From Rehmannia glutinosa (Eukaryota > Streptophyta > Magnoliopsida > Lamiales > Orobanchaceae), in the NCBI GenBank assembly GCA_016081115.2, contig CM071928.1:84578477-84642476 (forward strand): DNA of 64,000 bases, read 5' to 3'. Below, one piece after another: positions 50,723 through 61,579 of this stretch. The position numbers were made by a program, and so were the translations under genes. Numbering within the stretch: the first letter of the stretch is position 1; each line of letters opens with the position of its first letter. Below the pieces are notes generated by a model. The model saw nothing but the letters and a program-made list of their open reading frames with translations. It was not told the origin of the DNA and did no database searches.

Positions 50723-51466
50723 TCATACAGCTAATTGAATATCCCCAAGATCAAGCTCAGCAGCAATCTCCTCCAGCTGTTTCTTCACACTCATATCAAT
50801 CAATTTCGACCCGGAACTCCCATACCGGATCGTGAACCCGGCCACCAGCGACGGGTCAATCACCGTCTTCAGCCTCACGTTCTTCGCCCCCGTCAATTTC
50901 TGCACCTCCTTCGCGATCTGCGACAGGTGCTGCGGCTCCAATTGGACCACCGACGTGACCACCGCCAGCTCCGTCTCCGTCAATTTGTTGTAGACGATCT
51001 CGTATTCCTTCACGATGTCCCTAATCACATCGATCCGCTTCATGTCCACGAGGATGTTGAGGAAATTCGCCACGTGCGGCGACAGGCTCGACGATCTCGC
51101 GATCTCGTCCACGATCTCGCGCTTGGTCTCCACGGCGATGGTCGGATTGGTGAAGAATCCGATCACCTGGTCCTCGGCGAAGATCTTATCGAGCTTCTCC
51201 ACGTCCGCGGAGGTCTGCTCGAGCGTGTCGTTGGATCTGGCGACCTCGGCGAGGGCGTTGGCGTAGCTACTGGCGGCGCTGTCGGCCATTCTCGCGCCGG
51301 ACGCGCCGCGCCCGCGGCGGCGGCGGAGGAGGGGCTTGACGGTGAGTTTGGGGAGCTTGAGGGTTGAGGAGAGGGAGAGCTTGGTTGTTTGTTTGGATTG
51401 GATTTGAGCCGACGGCGGCGAGCGGGACTGGAAAGTGATTGGAGTTTGTTGAAGGGCGGCGGCCAT
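50723..51466 (-). CDS. ATPD: chloroplast ATP synthase delta subunit (nuclear gene)
   Basis: An intact single-exon frame of 247 aa. The first 60 or so residues (MAAALQQTPITFQSRSPPSA..., then an Arg-rich stretch) are a chloroplast transit peptide. The mature part starts near MADSAASSYANALAEVARSN and is a full OSCP/delta domain with the conserved end of the family (GSSGSKLIDMSVKKQLEEIA). In the thylakoid CF1CFo ATP synthase this subunit sits on top of the alpha/beta hexamer and ties it to the peripheral stalk, so that proton flow drives ATP synthesis. The length fits the family. The gene is GC-rich compared with its surroundings and shows no frame break, unlike its multi-exon neighbours. A long opposite-strand frame is a shadow. 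Confidence 0.95.
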   Translation of the reverse strand: MAAALQQTPITFQSRSPPSAQIQSKQTTKLSLSSTLKLPKLTVKPLLRRRRGRGASGARMADSAASSYANALAEVARSNDTLEQTSADVEKLDKIFAEDQVIGFFTNPTIAVETKREIVDEIARSSSLSPHVANFLNILVDMKRIDVIRDIVKEYEIVYNKLTETELAVVTSVVQLEPQHLSQIAKEVQKLTGAKNVRLKTVIDPSLVAGFTIRYGSSGSKLIDMSVKKQLEEIAAELDLGDIQLAV

Positions 51467-51872
51467 TGTAGCGGCGGTGGCTGCTGCTACTGGTGGTGAT
51501 GGAGGTGGTTTAGAGAGAGAGTGGGAATTTTGAAATTGGGGACTGTGAAATTGGGGTTTATGGACGGAAGTCGACGGCTAGGATTGAAAGAGAAGAAGCA
51601 ACGGACGGTGGAGATTGGAGTGATTATCTAGTGATTGTGGAGAAGGATGGTATCTTATCTGGTGGAGATAAGTAGTTGACACGTGGCTATATATTAGAGG
51701 AGTATCACAAAACCTACAATGGAGCTCAAGAGTGAAATATCATTGAGTTCTTCCTAAAAAAAAAAAAAGAAATATCATTGAGTTTTTTATTTTGTATTGC
51801 CAAGTACCAAAGCATATTTAAATTGAGTCATTACGAAAATGAAATTTAAAATGATCAAGTTCAAATGCCTAA

Positions 51873-52172
51873 GGGATAATTACAAAAGACCCCTTTGAGG
51901 TTTGGGATAATTACAAAATAATCCATATATGCTACAAAATTACAAAAAGATCTTTCATGTATTATTCTATCTTAAATTTAAGAGGGTAACTGTAATATTT
52001 TTAAAAATATCAGGGATTGTTTTGAAATATTTTTTACTTATGAAAAGGGAGAAATGTAAGAAGAATCAAATTTCAATTTTTTTTTTTTTTTTAATTTTGA
52101 AAAATCTATGGTTTTTTTTTTTTTTTTTTTTGTAATTAGCTCGAACCTCAGCGAGGTTTTTGTAATTATCCC
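51873..52172. mobile_element. MITE with GGGATAATTAC termini (family copy 3)
   Basis: Starts GGGATAATTACAAAAGACCC and ends TTTTTGTAATTATCCC. The flanks AATGCCTAA (51864-51872) and AATGGCTAA (52173-52181) are a 9-bp duplication with one mismatch. It lies upstream of ATPD. Confidence 0.75.
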
Positions 52173-52753
52173 AATGGCTAAAGCTATCCTTATCTGGTTC
52201 TCATGTGCAATTAAGAATAAGATGAAATTTTTTACCAAACAATTGGAGCATGAATAATGGATAATGTGAGTTTATGACCATACAATTTTTCATAGTAGAC
52301 CTTTATATTATCTTCATTCATAATTGGAATAGCCATATTTATATACGAAATAAAAATGCATTTCTTTGACTAACTTTATGCATTCCTTTTCATGTTCAAA
52401 TCACTCTTTCTTTTGTTTTGATATTTATACCTTCTTAAACAAGGTAATTTGGTTGCAAAGCAAGAAAGTAAACGAAATAGGTAGTGCGATTGGTTGTCCT
52501 TTCATTCGTGAAACATCATTTAAGAGATAACACTACAATAATTACAATTGATGCTACAATCATTTGAACATATTAATGAAGATATGAAAAATATATATCT
52601 TGAACTTTTAAAAAGAGAATTCACATATAAACATATATTTAGGGATAATTACAATCAACAGTTCCACATGGCATCCAATAGCATTTCCTGAAAAACTCAG
52701 ATCTCAACTGATACAACTTTGTCACCTTATTTGTCACATAATAAAGGCAAAAA

Positions 52754-53112
52754 CTTGCGTGAGGAGACGGTGCCTCACTGGATTTAGATCCGTGAGACGG
52801 AGTCCTCACACAAAGTTTTAAAGGTTTTTTTTGATTTTATTTTTCTTAGGGTTTATTTTGTTTCTTGAGTTTATTTTTAATTGATTTGGGTTTTTAGGAT
52901 TTTTAGTTTTTTTAGGGTTTATTTTTTTTATTTTTGGGTTTATTTTGTTTTTCGGGTTTATTCTTCATGGTTCATGTTTTTAGGGTTTATTTTTATTTCT
53001 TCATGGTTCATTATTATTTTTAAATTTATTTTCATGGTTCATGTTCTCAATTTTGTTTTTAGGAGGTCCGTCTCACGATTTAGATCCGTGAGACCGTCTC
53101 ACAAGAGACTTG
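52754..53112. repeat. TIR repeat with GTGAGACGG words
   Basis: The left part (CTTGCGTGAGGAGACGG ... GATTTAGATCCGTGAGACGG) and the right part (GATTTAGATCCGTGAGACCG) hold the same motif in both orientations, with AT/T-rich DNA between. It looks like a small non-autonomous element; no duplication was fixed. It lies past the 3' end of the IST1-like gene. Confidence 0.45.
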
Positions 53113-53314
53113 CTCCATAATAAATGATTGTTCTACTGTAAATGTAGGATAAATTCTTCACCCTCAGCATAAAGCTTTTGAAATAACAAAATTGACATTA
53201 AGTCATTTTACAGCAGGTAGTATAACAATCTTACAAGATAAAAACCTCACAAGCCAAAAAGAGAGGAGATTTTACAAAAAGTAAAAGCAAATATTGACAT
53301 ATTGAAAGTAGACC

Positions 53315-55925
53315 TCATTGCTTATTTGACCTTTGAGATGTGAATAAATTTGGGTATGACAAATATGTTTCGTCATCCATCGAAGGCAATCTCTGAGGTT
53401 GGCGAAAACTGCCATGAAAAACGCGTCGTTCATCTGAGCAGACGAATCGAAATCCCTTTCTGCATCATCGCACGAGGGATGAGCTGTCGGCTGATGAGCC
53501 ATGTAGTTCCCAGAGACGTTATTTTGGCTTGATGAAGTAAACGGATTATCAGAATCCCCAAACGACTTCTGTGAATCTAATTCAGCCTCGTGAAACGGAT
53601 TCTCAATGGTAGAACCCGAGACTTCATCGTTATTTTTCTTGACCAGCTCGTTAATCCGACGTTGAGCAATGCTAGCTGCCGAACGGGCGGCTGTTGCAGC
53701 ACGCTCTGCTGACTCGGCAGCCATCTCAGCAGCAGCCAATACATCCTGTAAATCTACATTGTCATTTTCGGTCTCCGAGATCGAGGGAGGTGAAGTTCGT
53801 TCTTTCGCATGAAACGATGCAGAAGACTGTGATGGAGGACATATGAATGGCACAAACTGTTTATCTTCTTTCGACACTGAAGGATTTTGTTCTTCTTCAT
53901 CGTCATCCTCAGAAAGTGCATTGTCGGGAAAAGGCAGCATTTCTGGCGTTGAAACCGTGCCTTTATTTGAATGTAATGGCTGCTGCCTAGGAACTTCTGG
54001 AAAATCTATAATCTCAAAGTCTTCATCTGAATCAGTGTCTTCGTGTTTTGAAGTAGTCGATTTTGTTTCGTCATGCTTCTCTTCGGGAAGGGGAACCGGA
54101 AATACTGACCACCTGAGTTGGCCCGTGCTGGAAAGAAAGGCGACAATTATCAGGCAAGAAGATAGAAATACAATCTAGAAGCACAAGTAAACTAATTCTT
54201 ACCAGTAAGTCTTCATGTGGCTTCAATAATTCATTTTCAGAAGCACTTGGATCCCAATCAAGCTCATGTTCTTTCAGCGATTTCCTTTAGCAGTTTCATT
54301 TTAACATCAGGTGCAGGAGCTCGAATAGATAAAAGCTCGATTATCTGCAATTTCAAGTTTCAGAATAGATGTTAAAAGACTTACAAAAGGAATAAAATGA
54401 AGATACTGAAGCATCTGATAAAAATGACAGAAGAGGAAAATTTGTGTGACCTGCCGATTGACACCACATTCGGTCTAAGCTCAGTTGCAGCAGACACGAA
54501 TTCTTTACCGTATTTACCAGCAAACATCATTTGCGCCTGTAGCAACTCTGGCAGATCAGCGCACCTTGGTGCAGCAAAGCATACACTGAAATGGCTTCTT
54601 TCAGGTCCAGAGGGCATTCCCTGAAAAGAGTGTATAACATAAAGAATTATATTACATTCTAGAAAAGAAAAAAAAAAATGAAGAGGATCAAAATGGCAGT
54701 CACGGACTTAAATAAAGGAAATATGTAGCCAAGCCATAGAGAGAAGTTGTTACAGAATACAAGCACCCTCATCTCAGGCCTCCAAAATTACCCCCCAACC
54801 CCAAGAAAATACTTACATTTCACCAATCCAAGAGAGAAGAAAGGGAAATTTATTATACTCCATCTGCCAATTTATTCCACTGATTTCCTTATTGGGTCAC
54901 CCAAAATAAGAGTCCTTCCCTAATCTCAATAATTTTTGTTTTCAAAACCTATCTTGTCAATAATATTGTGACACCACCATCTACCACCCACTAGAGGGCA
55001 ATAGTATGATAATAGCTATAACTTTTACGTTGACGACTCTCATCATCTTTGGGCTAAGTCACAGCCATACTTTTGCACGAAGGAAGGGTTCGGCTCCTCT
55101 GTCATTAAATATGATTGAGAGTCACATAACTTTGTCATTGTTTCTGGTTGAAGAGTTGCACGTCAGTTACAGGTAACCCCAGGAAAGGAGTAATTTTGGA
55201 GGAAGCAAGAAAGACTTGACTCTGAAAATTTAATCCTCCTAGTAAGAGAAAGCAGGGGAGAAATTTGACAGGTGGCACATGAACTTGTTTCAGGTAAATG
55301 TGTATCGAACATAAATCATCTCACAAATATAATCAACATGAAAGTTGAGATATCTCAAAATAGAAAAAGTCGATCAATATATGATGCATATGAAACAACC
55401 AAAAAATCATTAAGCACTGTCAAATGATTAATAGCACAAATTTAAAAAGCTTGGATATTTCGCTGTCAATTACTCATTTCTGCATGATATATTGGCTGGC
55501 TAAGGTTACCGGAAGTTCTTGCTTAAGGTAATAAAAGACGTGCAATCACCCTATGTTGATATACGCAAAAACATAGTTGTTAAAGGCGCATAAGGCACTG
55601 GCTTGTGCGCCTCATAACCTCACAGGCGCTACACTTCACAGGCACTGAGTGTTGAATGAGGCGCCCTCATTGAAGTTTAGTGTTTTTTGAAGAATGGGTT
55701 GTGTATTTATTAAGTTGAACCTAAGTTTTCCTATAGTTTTTTAAAGTGGGCAATTGCATTAAGTTGGGCCACTTATTAAACATAAGCCCAAGTGAAAAAC
55801 AATATGCTAAATAGCAGAACCAGAGGTCCCACTCACTTGAACACCCTTCTTTTTGCTTCTTTTTTATTATGGATGTCTAAACTATGAATCTATGCATGTT
55901 TATGTTATAAATCTTATTTTCTTCG

Positions 55926-55963
<38 letters not shown>

Positions 55964-57189
55964 TTTCTTTTTGCGCCTTCTTGTGCCTTGCACCTCAGGC
56001 TCCAAGAACCCTTGCGCCTTAGTGTACCTTGCGCCTTTAACAACTATGCACAAAAAGCAAAAGTAGAAGTAAATTAGATTCCAACATGTCTCGTGATCTA
56101 CATGATACATTTCTAAGAGCTTCATATATAAAAACAACACCGACGAGCAACTGACTCCCTAGATAAATAGAGATAGGATTCTCAACCTCCTGATGCAGGG
56201 TACAGAGGCGTATCAAGGACTAATACTTGCTACAAATATGAAAATGTCAATTGGATTCAAGTTACCTTTTATTCCGTGATTCCCTTTGATATTGTTTCCG
56301 TTTTGTATCTTTTATGATTTTTAATTAGGGATTCAATTTCCCATTTATTGTATGACTTAGGTCCTTTATAAGAAGACAAGTGAAAAACTAAAAAAATGTT
56401 GACAAGAGTTTCCTCTTGTTTTATTAAAATTATTGTTATTGTTATTATATAAAGGGACAGAGAAGTTGCAGTACAACATACCTTTGTGCTTCAATAATCG
56501 GAAGGCGTACGGTAATGAGCTCACAGAACAGCTCAACAATTTCTTGTGCAGCTATCATTTTCTCTTCTCTTATAATATGCTCTATCTAAACAACAAAGTA
56601 CGAGAACCCTGTTATCTATTATAAAACCACCAAACAGCAGACTTAAAATCCTTTAACAACCCCCCCCAATCACTTTCAGGAAACGTTATGTAGATAACAT
56701 TATGACAAAATTAACAGAGAAAACAATTAATCATATCAATACCCGAATCCGAGCAGTGGCTTCTTGACCAGTCTCAAGAAGCTTGGCAATTTCTCGACGC
56801 ATCTGCTTTATCTGAATCTCCCTCCGATTCCTCAGTAACTTTATTCGAGGTATTGTAAGTTTCAGCAAAGTTTTACTGTAAATTGCCACATGATAAAATC
56901 TACAATCAGAGCTCACATACAATTCACTGATCACTATCCTATTTTATTTACTCTCACCCCAATATTCAAACCATAGCAAATGGAGACCAGAGCCAAATTC
57001 ATGATACTTGTGCTTAGGATTATTAATTATCAAATTACAATTTCTCAACAACTTGTGACGAAATTTAACTTAGTGTACGATAACCAAACCCTAGAACATA
57101 AAATAAAGCCAATTCATTTCACAATTAGATAAAACATTGAGAAATTACCATTTGGCAGCTTTGAAGCCTTTGGTGAAGAAAGAATCCAT
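53315..57189 (-). CDS. IST1-like protein (ESCRT-III associated)
   Basis: Six exons join on the minus strand: 57189-57149, 56875-56743, 56585-56482, 54620-54451, 54344-54203 and 54127-53315, giving about 467 aa. The N-terminal half is an IST1 domain: MDSFFTKGFKAAKCKTLLKL, RREIAKLLETGQEATARI, ECPLDLKEAI and a DLPELLQAQMMF helix. The C-terminal half is acidic and low-complexity, with an Ala-rich helix (AAAEMAAESAERAATAARSA) and a short conserved end (LPSMDDETYLSYPNLFTSQ). IST1 proteins bind ESCRT-III and Vps4-type ATPases and act in multivesicular-body sorting. Frame breaks lie near 54584-54592, 54461-54470 and 53416-53421 (one base missing each) and 54269-54277 (one base extra); the phase at the start of the last exon (54100-54127) is also off by one. 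Splice sites are intact. Intron 3 holds a MITE. Confidence 0.8.
55572..56048. mobile_element. MITE with GTTGTTAAAGGCGC termini
   Basis: Starts CATAGTTGTTAAAGGCGCA and ends GCGCCTTTAACAACTATG. The flanks CGCAAAAA (55564-55571) and CACAAAAA (56049-56056) are an 8-bp duplication with one mismatch, which suggests a hAT origin. It includes an (AT)n run (about 55927-55961) and lies in intron 3 of the IST1-like gene. Confidence 0.7.
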
Positions 57190-59235
57190 GGCAGAATATC
57201 TTGAATTCACAATCCCCAATTGTAATTATTTCAGAAGATGATTTACTTTTATATGAAGGAGAAAAAGTAATCAAACATATATACGTGCAAGAATTTTTGC
57301 ACCTGGCTTCAGTATAAGCGGATGCGACGCGTATGAGCTGCGAGTTTCCTTAGTTTCTAAGGCTCTGTTTTGTTTTCGTTTATTTTTTAGCAAGCTTTTC
57401 AGTTTTTTGGAAAAATCAAATCAAATATTCAAAATATCTCTTTTTCATTATAATATTAAAAAAATAATTATTGTTATACATGGGCCTTTATTTGATAATG
57501 GTCTAAATCCAAATGCAATGTAAGAGGCCCAATTAGGATGACTCCAGTTCAAGGCCCACGGGCTAACGAAATTTTAGTAGTCTATGCACAGCATCCCACC
57601 AAATCACAATCCTTAGTAATTAATAAGTTCTCCTTTTTTTCCTTTTTTTTTAAAGATAGAATTGCTATTGAAACTCAAGAAAATACAAATAACTCTTGTC
57701 AATGGGTAATAGTGCCTTTTTGTGCAAATATTGGCCAAGAAAGAAACAAGAGAAACTCGAAAACTCCGGCCGGAGACTAATTACAAAAAAACTCAGAAGT
57801 GCTTGAAAAATACATAAAAAAAAATCTTGAAGCTTGGATCCGTCTTATATTTCTCTACCAAAACAATATTTCAGAAATCTCCCTAATATTTCTAGAAATA
57901 TTATAATTATTCCTTAAATTTAAGACATAATGAAACTCGAGGAGGTTTTTTGTGATTTTAAAATATCTCTGGTTTTTCTATTTGTAATTAGCCCAAACCT
58001 CATGTTTTTTTTTTCTTATCCTTTTATTATTACAAGCAGAGCTGTCAAAACCAGCATGACGGGTGGACAAGCCCGACCAACTCGATGTTAGGGCGGGTTG
58101 GGATGTGATTCATAAGCCTGAAAAAAGTCGGGCCTATTTGACCAGCCCATTAGACCCAAATATCTAAGATGCATTTTACATGTATTTTCATAAGACGGTG
58201 GGGTCCGAGCAGACCAGCACGATGGTAAGTGGGACATGCTCCAGCCCAGAGCCCCATATAATTGGAGGGCCCATTTTTTTAATCTTTGGCCATTACATAT
58301 ATATATATATATATATTGTATAATTGTTAATTGGTTAATTATTAGCAAATATGTGTTTTATTTTGCTGTTTCTAATTATAGCATCAGTAATCATCAATAT
58401 TTTTGTGTTTAGCTAATCAAATTGTTGACTTTTGTATTCTTTTATTATCTTTCCAAAAGTGGCACAATCCGAAAAATTGATAAAACTTATAGCAAACCTC
58501 AAATCTATTTGCGATAAAATCATTTCAGTTCCATAAATTCATAAAAGAAAAAGGCAGAAAAAGAGATAAAAAAAAATACACAAATAATTATTAGTTTTAA
58601 TATTATTTTTTATTGAACTGTTGTTGTCTTGCCAGCATATAAATTTCAATTTATTGATTGATAATATATATTGTAGTTACCTTGCTAGCATATTACTATT
58701 TTTAATTAGTCGTGTTATCTAGCTAAAATAGTTATTTTCTCTATTTATTATTATAATTAGTATTACAAATAATTTTTCAGTCCTTGGTTTAGAGTAATAT
58801 TTTAAGATAAAAAATTTAATTATAATATACGGGCTCATTTTCAGAATATCGCTTGGGTGGCTTTGAAGACACGTCCTACCGGCCGAGGAGGTCCAAAAAC
58901 AATGCTTCGATGCAATCTCGCCCGACCCAGTTTTTCTCTTCGTCGAGCGGGTTGGCATTCCCCCCCCCCATTTTACATATCTAATAATTACAAGTAAGCG
59001 TAATTGTCCACATCATGTGCATGAAATGACTAAAATACCCCTAGGACGGCAGCTGAGCTAGCTAGGCGTCAATCTGTCCGACGGTTTGAGAGCGGCAATA
59101 TCACCAAAAACCAACCATAAATGTGTGTCATAATGTGTAAACTCCTTTACAAAGTAGTCAAAATTAGATACAAGTGTGTGTAGTGTGTGTGTGTGGGAGA
59201 ATTATAAGTGATAAATTTTTAGGATTAAATTTAAA
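57190..59235. other. intergenic DNA with element relics
   Basis: Contains a truncated fourth copy of the GGGATAATTAC MITE family (about 57780-58012), GC-rich hAT-like pieces (GGGCGGGTTGGGA near 58092; GAGCGGGTTGGC near 58937) and an (AT)n run near 58295. No gene is visible. Confidence 0.5.
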
Positions 59236-59496
59236 ATGTGTTTCAAAAACAAAAGAGAACTGACAAGAGAAGAATTTAAGGAGAAAAAGAAGCATCAGAA
59301 TGAAAAAGAAAAGGCAAACAAGGCTAAAGAAGAGGAGAATAGGAAAAGGGTGGAACTTGAGAGGAAGGAAAAGGAGAAGAAAAGGCGTGTTCACGAGGAA
59401 ATGAGAAGAAAAGCGGAAAAGGAGAAAAAGAAACGCGAGGAATTGAAGCGGAAGGAGAAAGAAAAGAAATCAAGAAAGTGTAATATGTCTCCTTGA
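59236..59496 (+). CDS. Lys/Glu-rich small ORF, function unknown
   Basis: An open frame of 86 codons with an ATG start. After MCFKNKREL it is almost only Lys, Glu, Arg and Asn with regularly spaced hydrophobic or polar breaks (for example KKKREELKRKEKEKK), so it should form one long charged helix or coiled coil. There is no signal peptide and no membrane segment. Low-complexity purine-rich DNA can stay open by chance, so this may not be a gene. I know no family for it. Confidence 0.35.
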   Translation: MCFKNKRELTREEFKEKKKHQNEKEKANKAKEEENRKRVELERKEKEKKRRVHEEMRRKAEKEKKKREELKRKEKEKKSRKCNMSP

Positions 59497-60057
59497 TATT
59501 AGATTTACTGAGAAAAAAAAATTGGAGGAGGAAAGGATATAAATTAATTTTCTATTGTTTTGCTTATTAAAAATCTTTTCAATTTTGTTGCAAAAATATG
59601 CTGTCACACATCAGTACACATATTTGTACTATTTTATGTTCTTGTAATGAATATAGAGGTAACAAAATATTCAATAATATGAACTAAATCTCAGAAACAG
59701 AATTTATATTGTTTTATTTTATTGTTTTCTCCAGTGATATATATATATATATATATGTACACTCCACAATATATATTATATCTCGGAGAAGGGAAAAAAA
59801 AAGAAAAATGGTTAAAAAAATATTACTCCAAAATTTTGAAATAATTTTTTTTATAAATCTTTCCCTTCTCTCATCTTTATTAACTAACACAATGTAAGTA
59901 AATCACCTACAAATAAAAATATGCAATAAAATATTAAAAAATTGAATGTTCGTGGATGCAAAAAAAAATGGACCTAATTTTGGAGATAAAGTTGTCAATG
60001 GTCAAGATTCAAGAACATTTTTAAAAAAATAAATGGCGCATTTGGATTGTCAATGAT

Positions 60058-60530
60058 CTCCAAATATTTGAGGGCAAAGAATCCCAATGAAGAGTTCGGA
60101 CTCAGCCAGCTTTGTCCGAGAATTTTTCCAAGTATTTGGAGCTCAGCTCGAGCAAGTCTTCAAATACTTGAGGTCAAAAATCCAATGAGGAGCTCGGCCT
60201 GAGCCAACTTTTTCCGAAAATTTTGCCAAGTATTTGGAACTCAGCTTGAGCTAGGCCCCAAATACTTGAGGGCAAAGAAACCCAATTAAGAGCTCGGTCC
60301 GAGCCAGCGTTTTCCGAAAAATTTGCCAATATTTGGAGCTCAACCCGAGGTAGCCTCCATATACTTGAGGGCAAAGAAGCTCAATAAAAAGCTCGGTCCG
60401 AGCCAGTTTTCTCCAAAAATTTTGCCAAGTATTTGGAGCTCAGTTCAAGCTAGTCTCCAAATAATTGAAGGCAAAGAAGCCCAAAGAAGAATTCGGCCTG
60501 AGCCAGCTTTATCCGAGAATTTTGCCAAGG
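60058..60530. repeat. minisatellite, about five copies of a 99-bp unit
   Basis: A unit of about 99 bp with landmarks AGGGCAAAGAA, GCTCGGTCCGAGCCAG, TTTGCCAAGTATTTGGAGC and AAATACTTGAGG recurs near 60070, 60170, 60268, 60368 and 60468. The copies are diverged (roughly four bases in five alike). As 99 is divisible by 3, open frames run through several copies, but none belongs to a known protein. Confidence 0.75.
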
Positions 60531-60624
60531 AAAGTCTGTTTTACCCTTTCCTAAGCAACTTGGATAATAAAACTACCTTTTATTGATTTAAGAAGTCTCG
60601 ATGCCCAATCTGAATGCCCTCAGT

Positions 60625-60852
60625 CTGAGCTTCATCCCCTCTGTTGGTGCATTTAATTTGAACGTCGCTTAATTCGACCCTGAGTTGTCGGTGTCTAAAG
60701 TCTTGATCTTTGTTTCGAAAGAGTCCATCGTAACCTTGTGGAGATTAACTTGCTCTTTCAAATGGTGAATCACTTCGAGAAGCTTAGACTTCAACTTAGC
60801 ACAATCTTTATTCAAAGAGTTCAGGACTTGGAACCATAGCCGAAGTGTGCGA
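60625..60852 (-). pseudogene. coiled-coil fragment, probably of a retrotransposon-linked frame
   Basis: The minus strand reads LKSKLLEVIHHLKEQVNLHK and TMDSFETKIKTLDTDNSGSN before a stop, about 70 residues in one frame without a start. The heptad-like spacing suggests a coiled coil. Similar pieces are common in plant retrotransposon-associated predicted proteins, but I cannot name a family. It lies between the minisatellite and an LTR-like segment. Confidence 0.35.
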
Positions 60853-60869
60853 AATATCCAACCATAGTT

Positions 60870-61480
60870 GATGTGAGCAATTGATAAGGACTAAAATAGT
60901 CCGGCCTCAAGAACTGACCAGATTAAGTGATATGAAAAATTAATGGTCTTATAGGTTGGATAGACTTGTTCAGTGAGCTAGAGGCCGAAGTGTAATTCTT
61001 GTGGCATAAATACAAGATTTAGTTGGAATAATAAGGGATCCCGGGCCGATCTTCTAGGGTTGAGCTACATCTTGGGAGTAAAGCTAAGAAGTTCAGATGT
61101 CTGGTATAGGAGAAACATATATGGGTTAAGATATCTTGAGATAACCAAATTATCTCGAGGTCCGAATTGTTCATTAGAACGACCTATCTGGAATGCTTAT
61201 CTTAATGGTATTCTATTGCGGAAATCATTACATAAATTTTACGGAAATTTTAATCATGACATATCTATAAATATCGTTTTACAGGTGCATTCTAACTCTA
61301 ATGACTCTATTTACTTCACACTATTTTTATACTTTTCTCCTTTGAATATCTTTTGACTTGAGCGTCGGAAATTGTACGCCGAAGCAACCCTCCGGCTCTC
61401 CCTTTGTGTAGGTCAATGGTGGAGTTCGGACGGAATGTGGATTCGAGGAGTCGGAGTTATTTTGGGGTCGACCAATTATT
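60870..61480 (+). mobile_element. LTR-like segment, perhaps Gypsy type
   Basis: A TATA-like TATAAATATCG near 61268 is followed after about 110 bp by TTTTGACTTGAGCGTCGGA, a wording common in the R/U5 part of plant Gypsy LTRs. Clear TG...CA ends and a second LTR were not found. Confidence 0.35.
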
Positions 61481-61575
61481 GACTTCAAAGTCACGTGAGG
61501 TTAAGAGTTCAAACTCTATTCCTCCCATCAATCCGAGTGTAATGGTGTGAATTTGCATTTTTTAAAAAAAAAAAA
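61455..61575 (+). repeat. possible worn SINE
   Basis: AAGAGTTCAAACTCTATTCC resembles a degenerate B box and the segment ends in a long A run (61562-61573). No A box or target-site duplication could be confirmed. Confidence 0.25.
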
Positions 61576-61579
61576 GTCC

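Noticed and set aside
50735..51367. 210-codon frame on the plus strand rich in Arg, Leu and His
   Set aside because: It lies exactly opposite the ATPD gene and is a shadow of its GC-rich codons; no domain.
59164..59394. Hydrophobic minus-strand frame (Phe/Leu-rich)
   Set aside because: It is the complement of the Lys/Glu-rich frame; AAG and GAA codons read backwards as CTT and TTC.
60058..60530. CRISPR-like spaced repeats
   Set aside because: The 99-bp units are adjacent and diverged along their whole length with no unique spacers, and the host is a plant.
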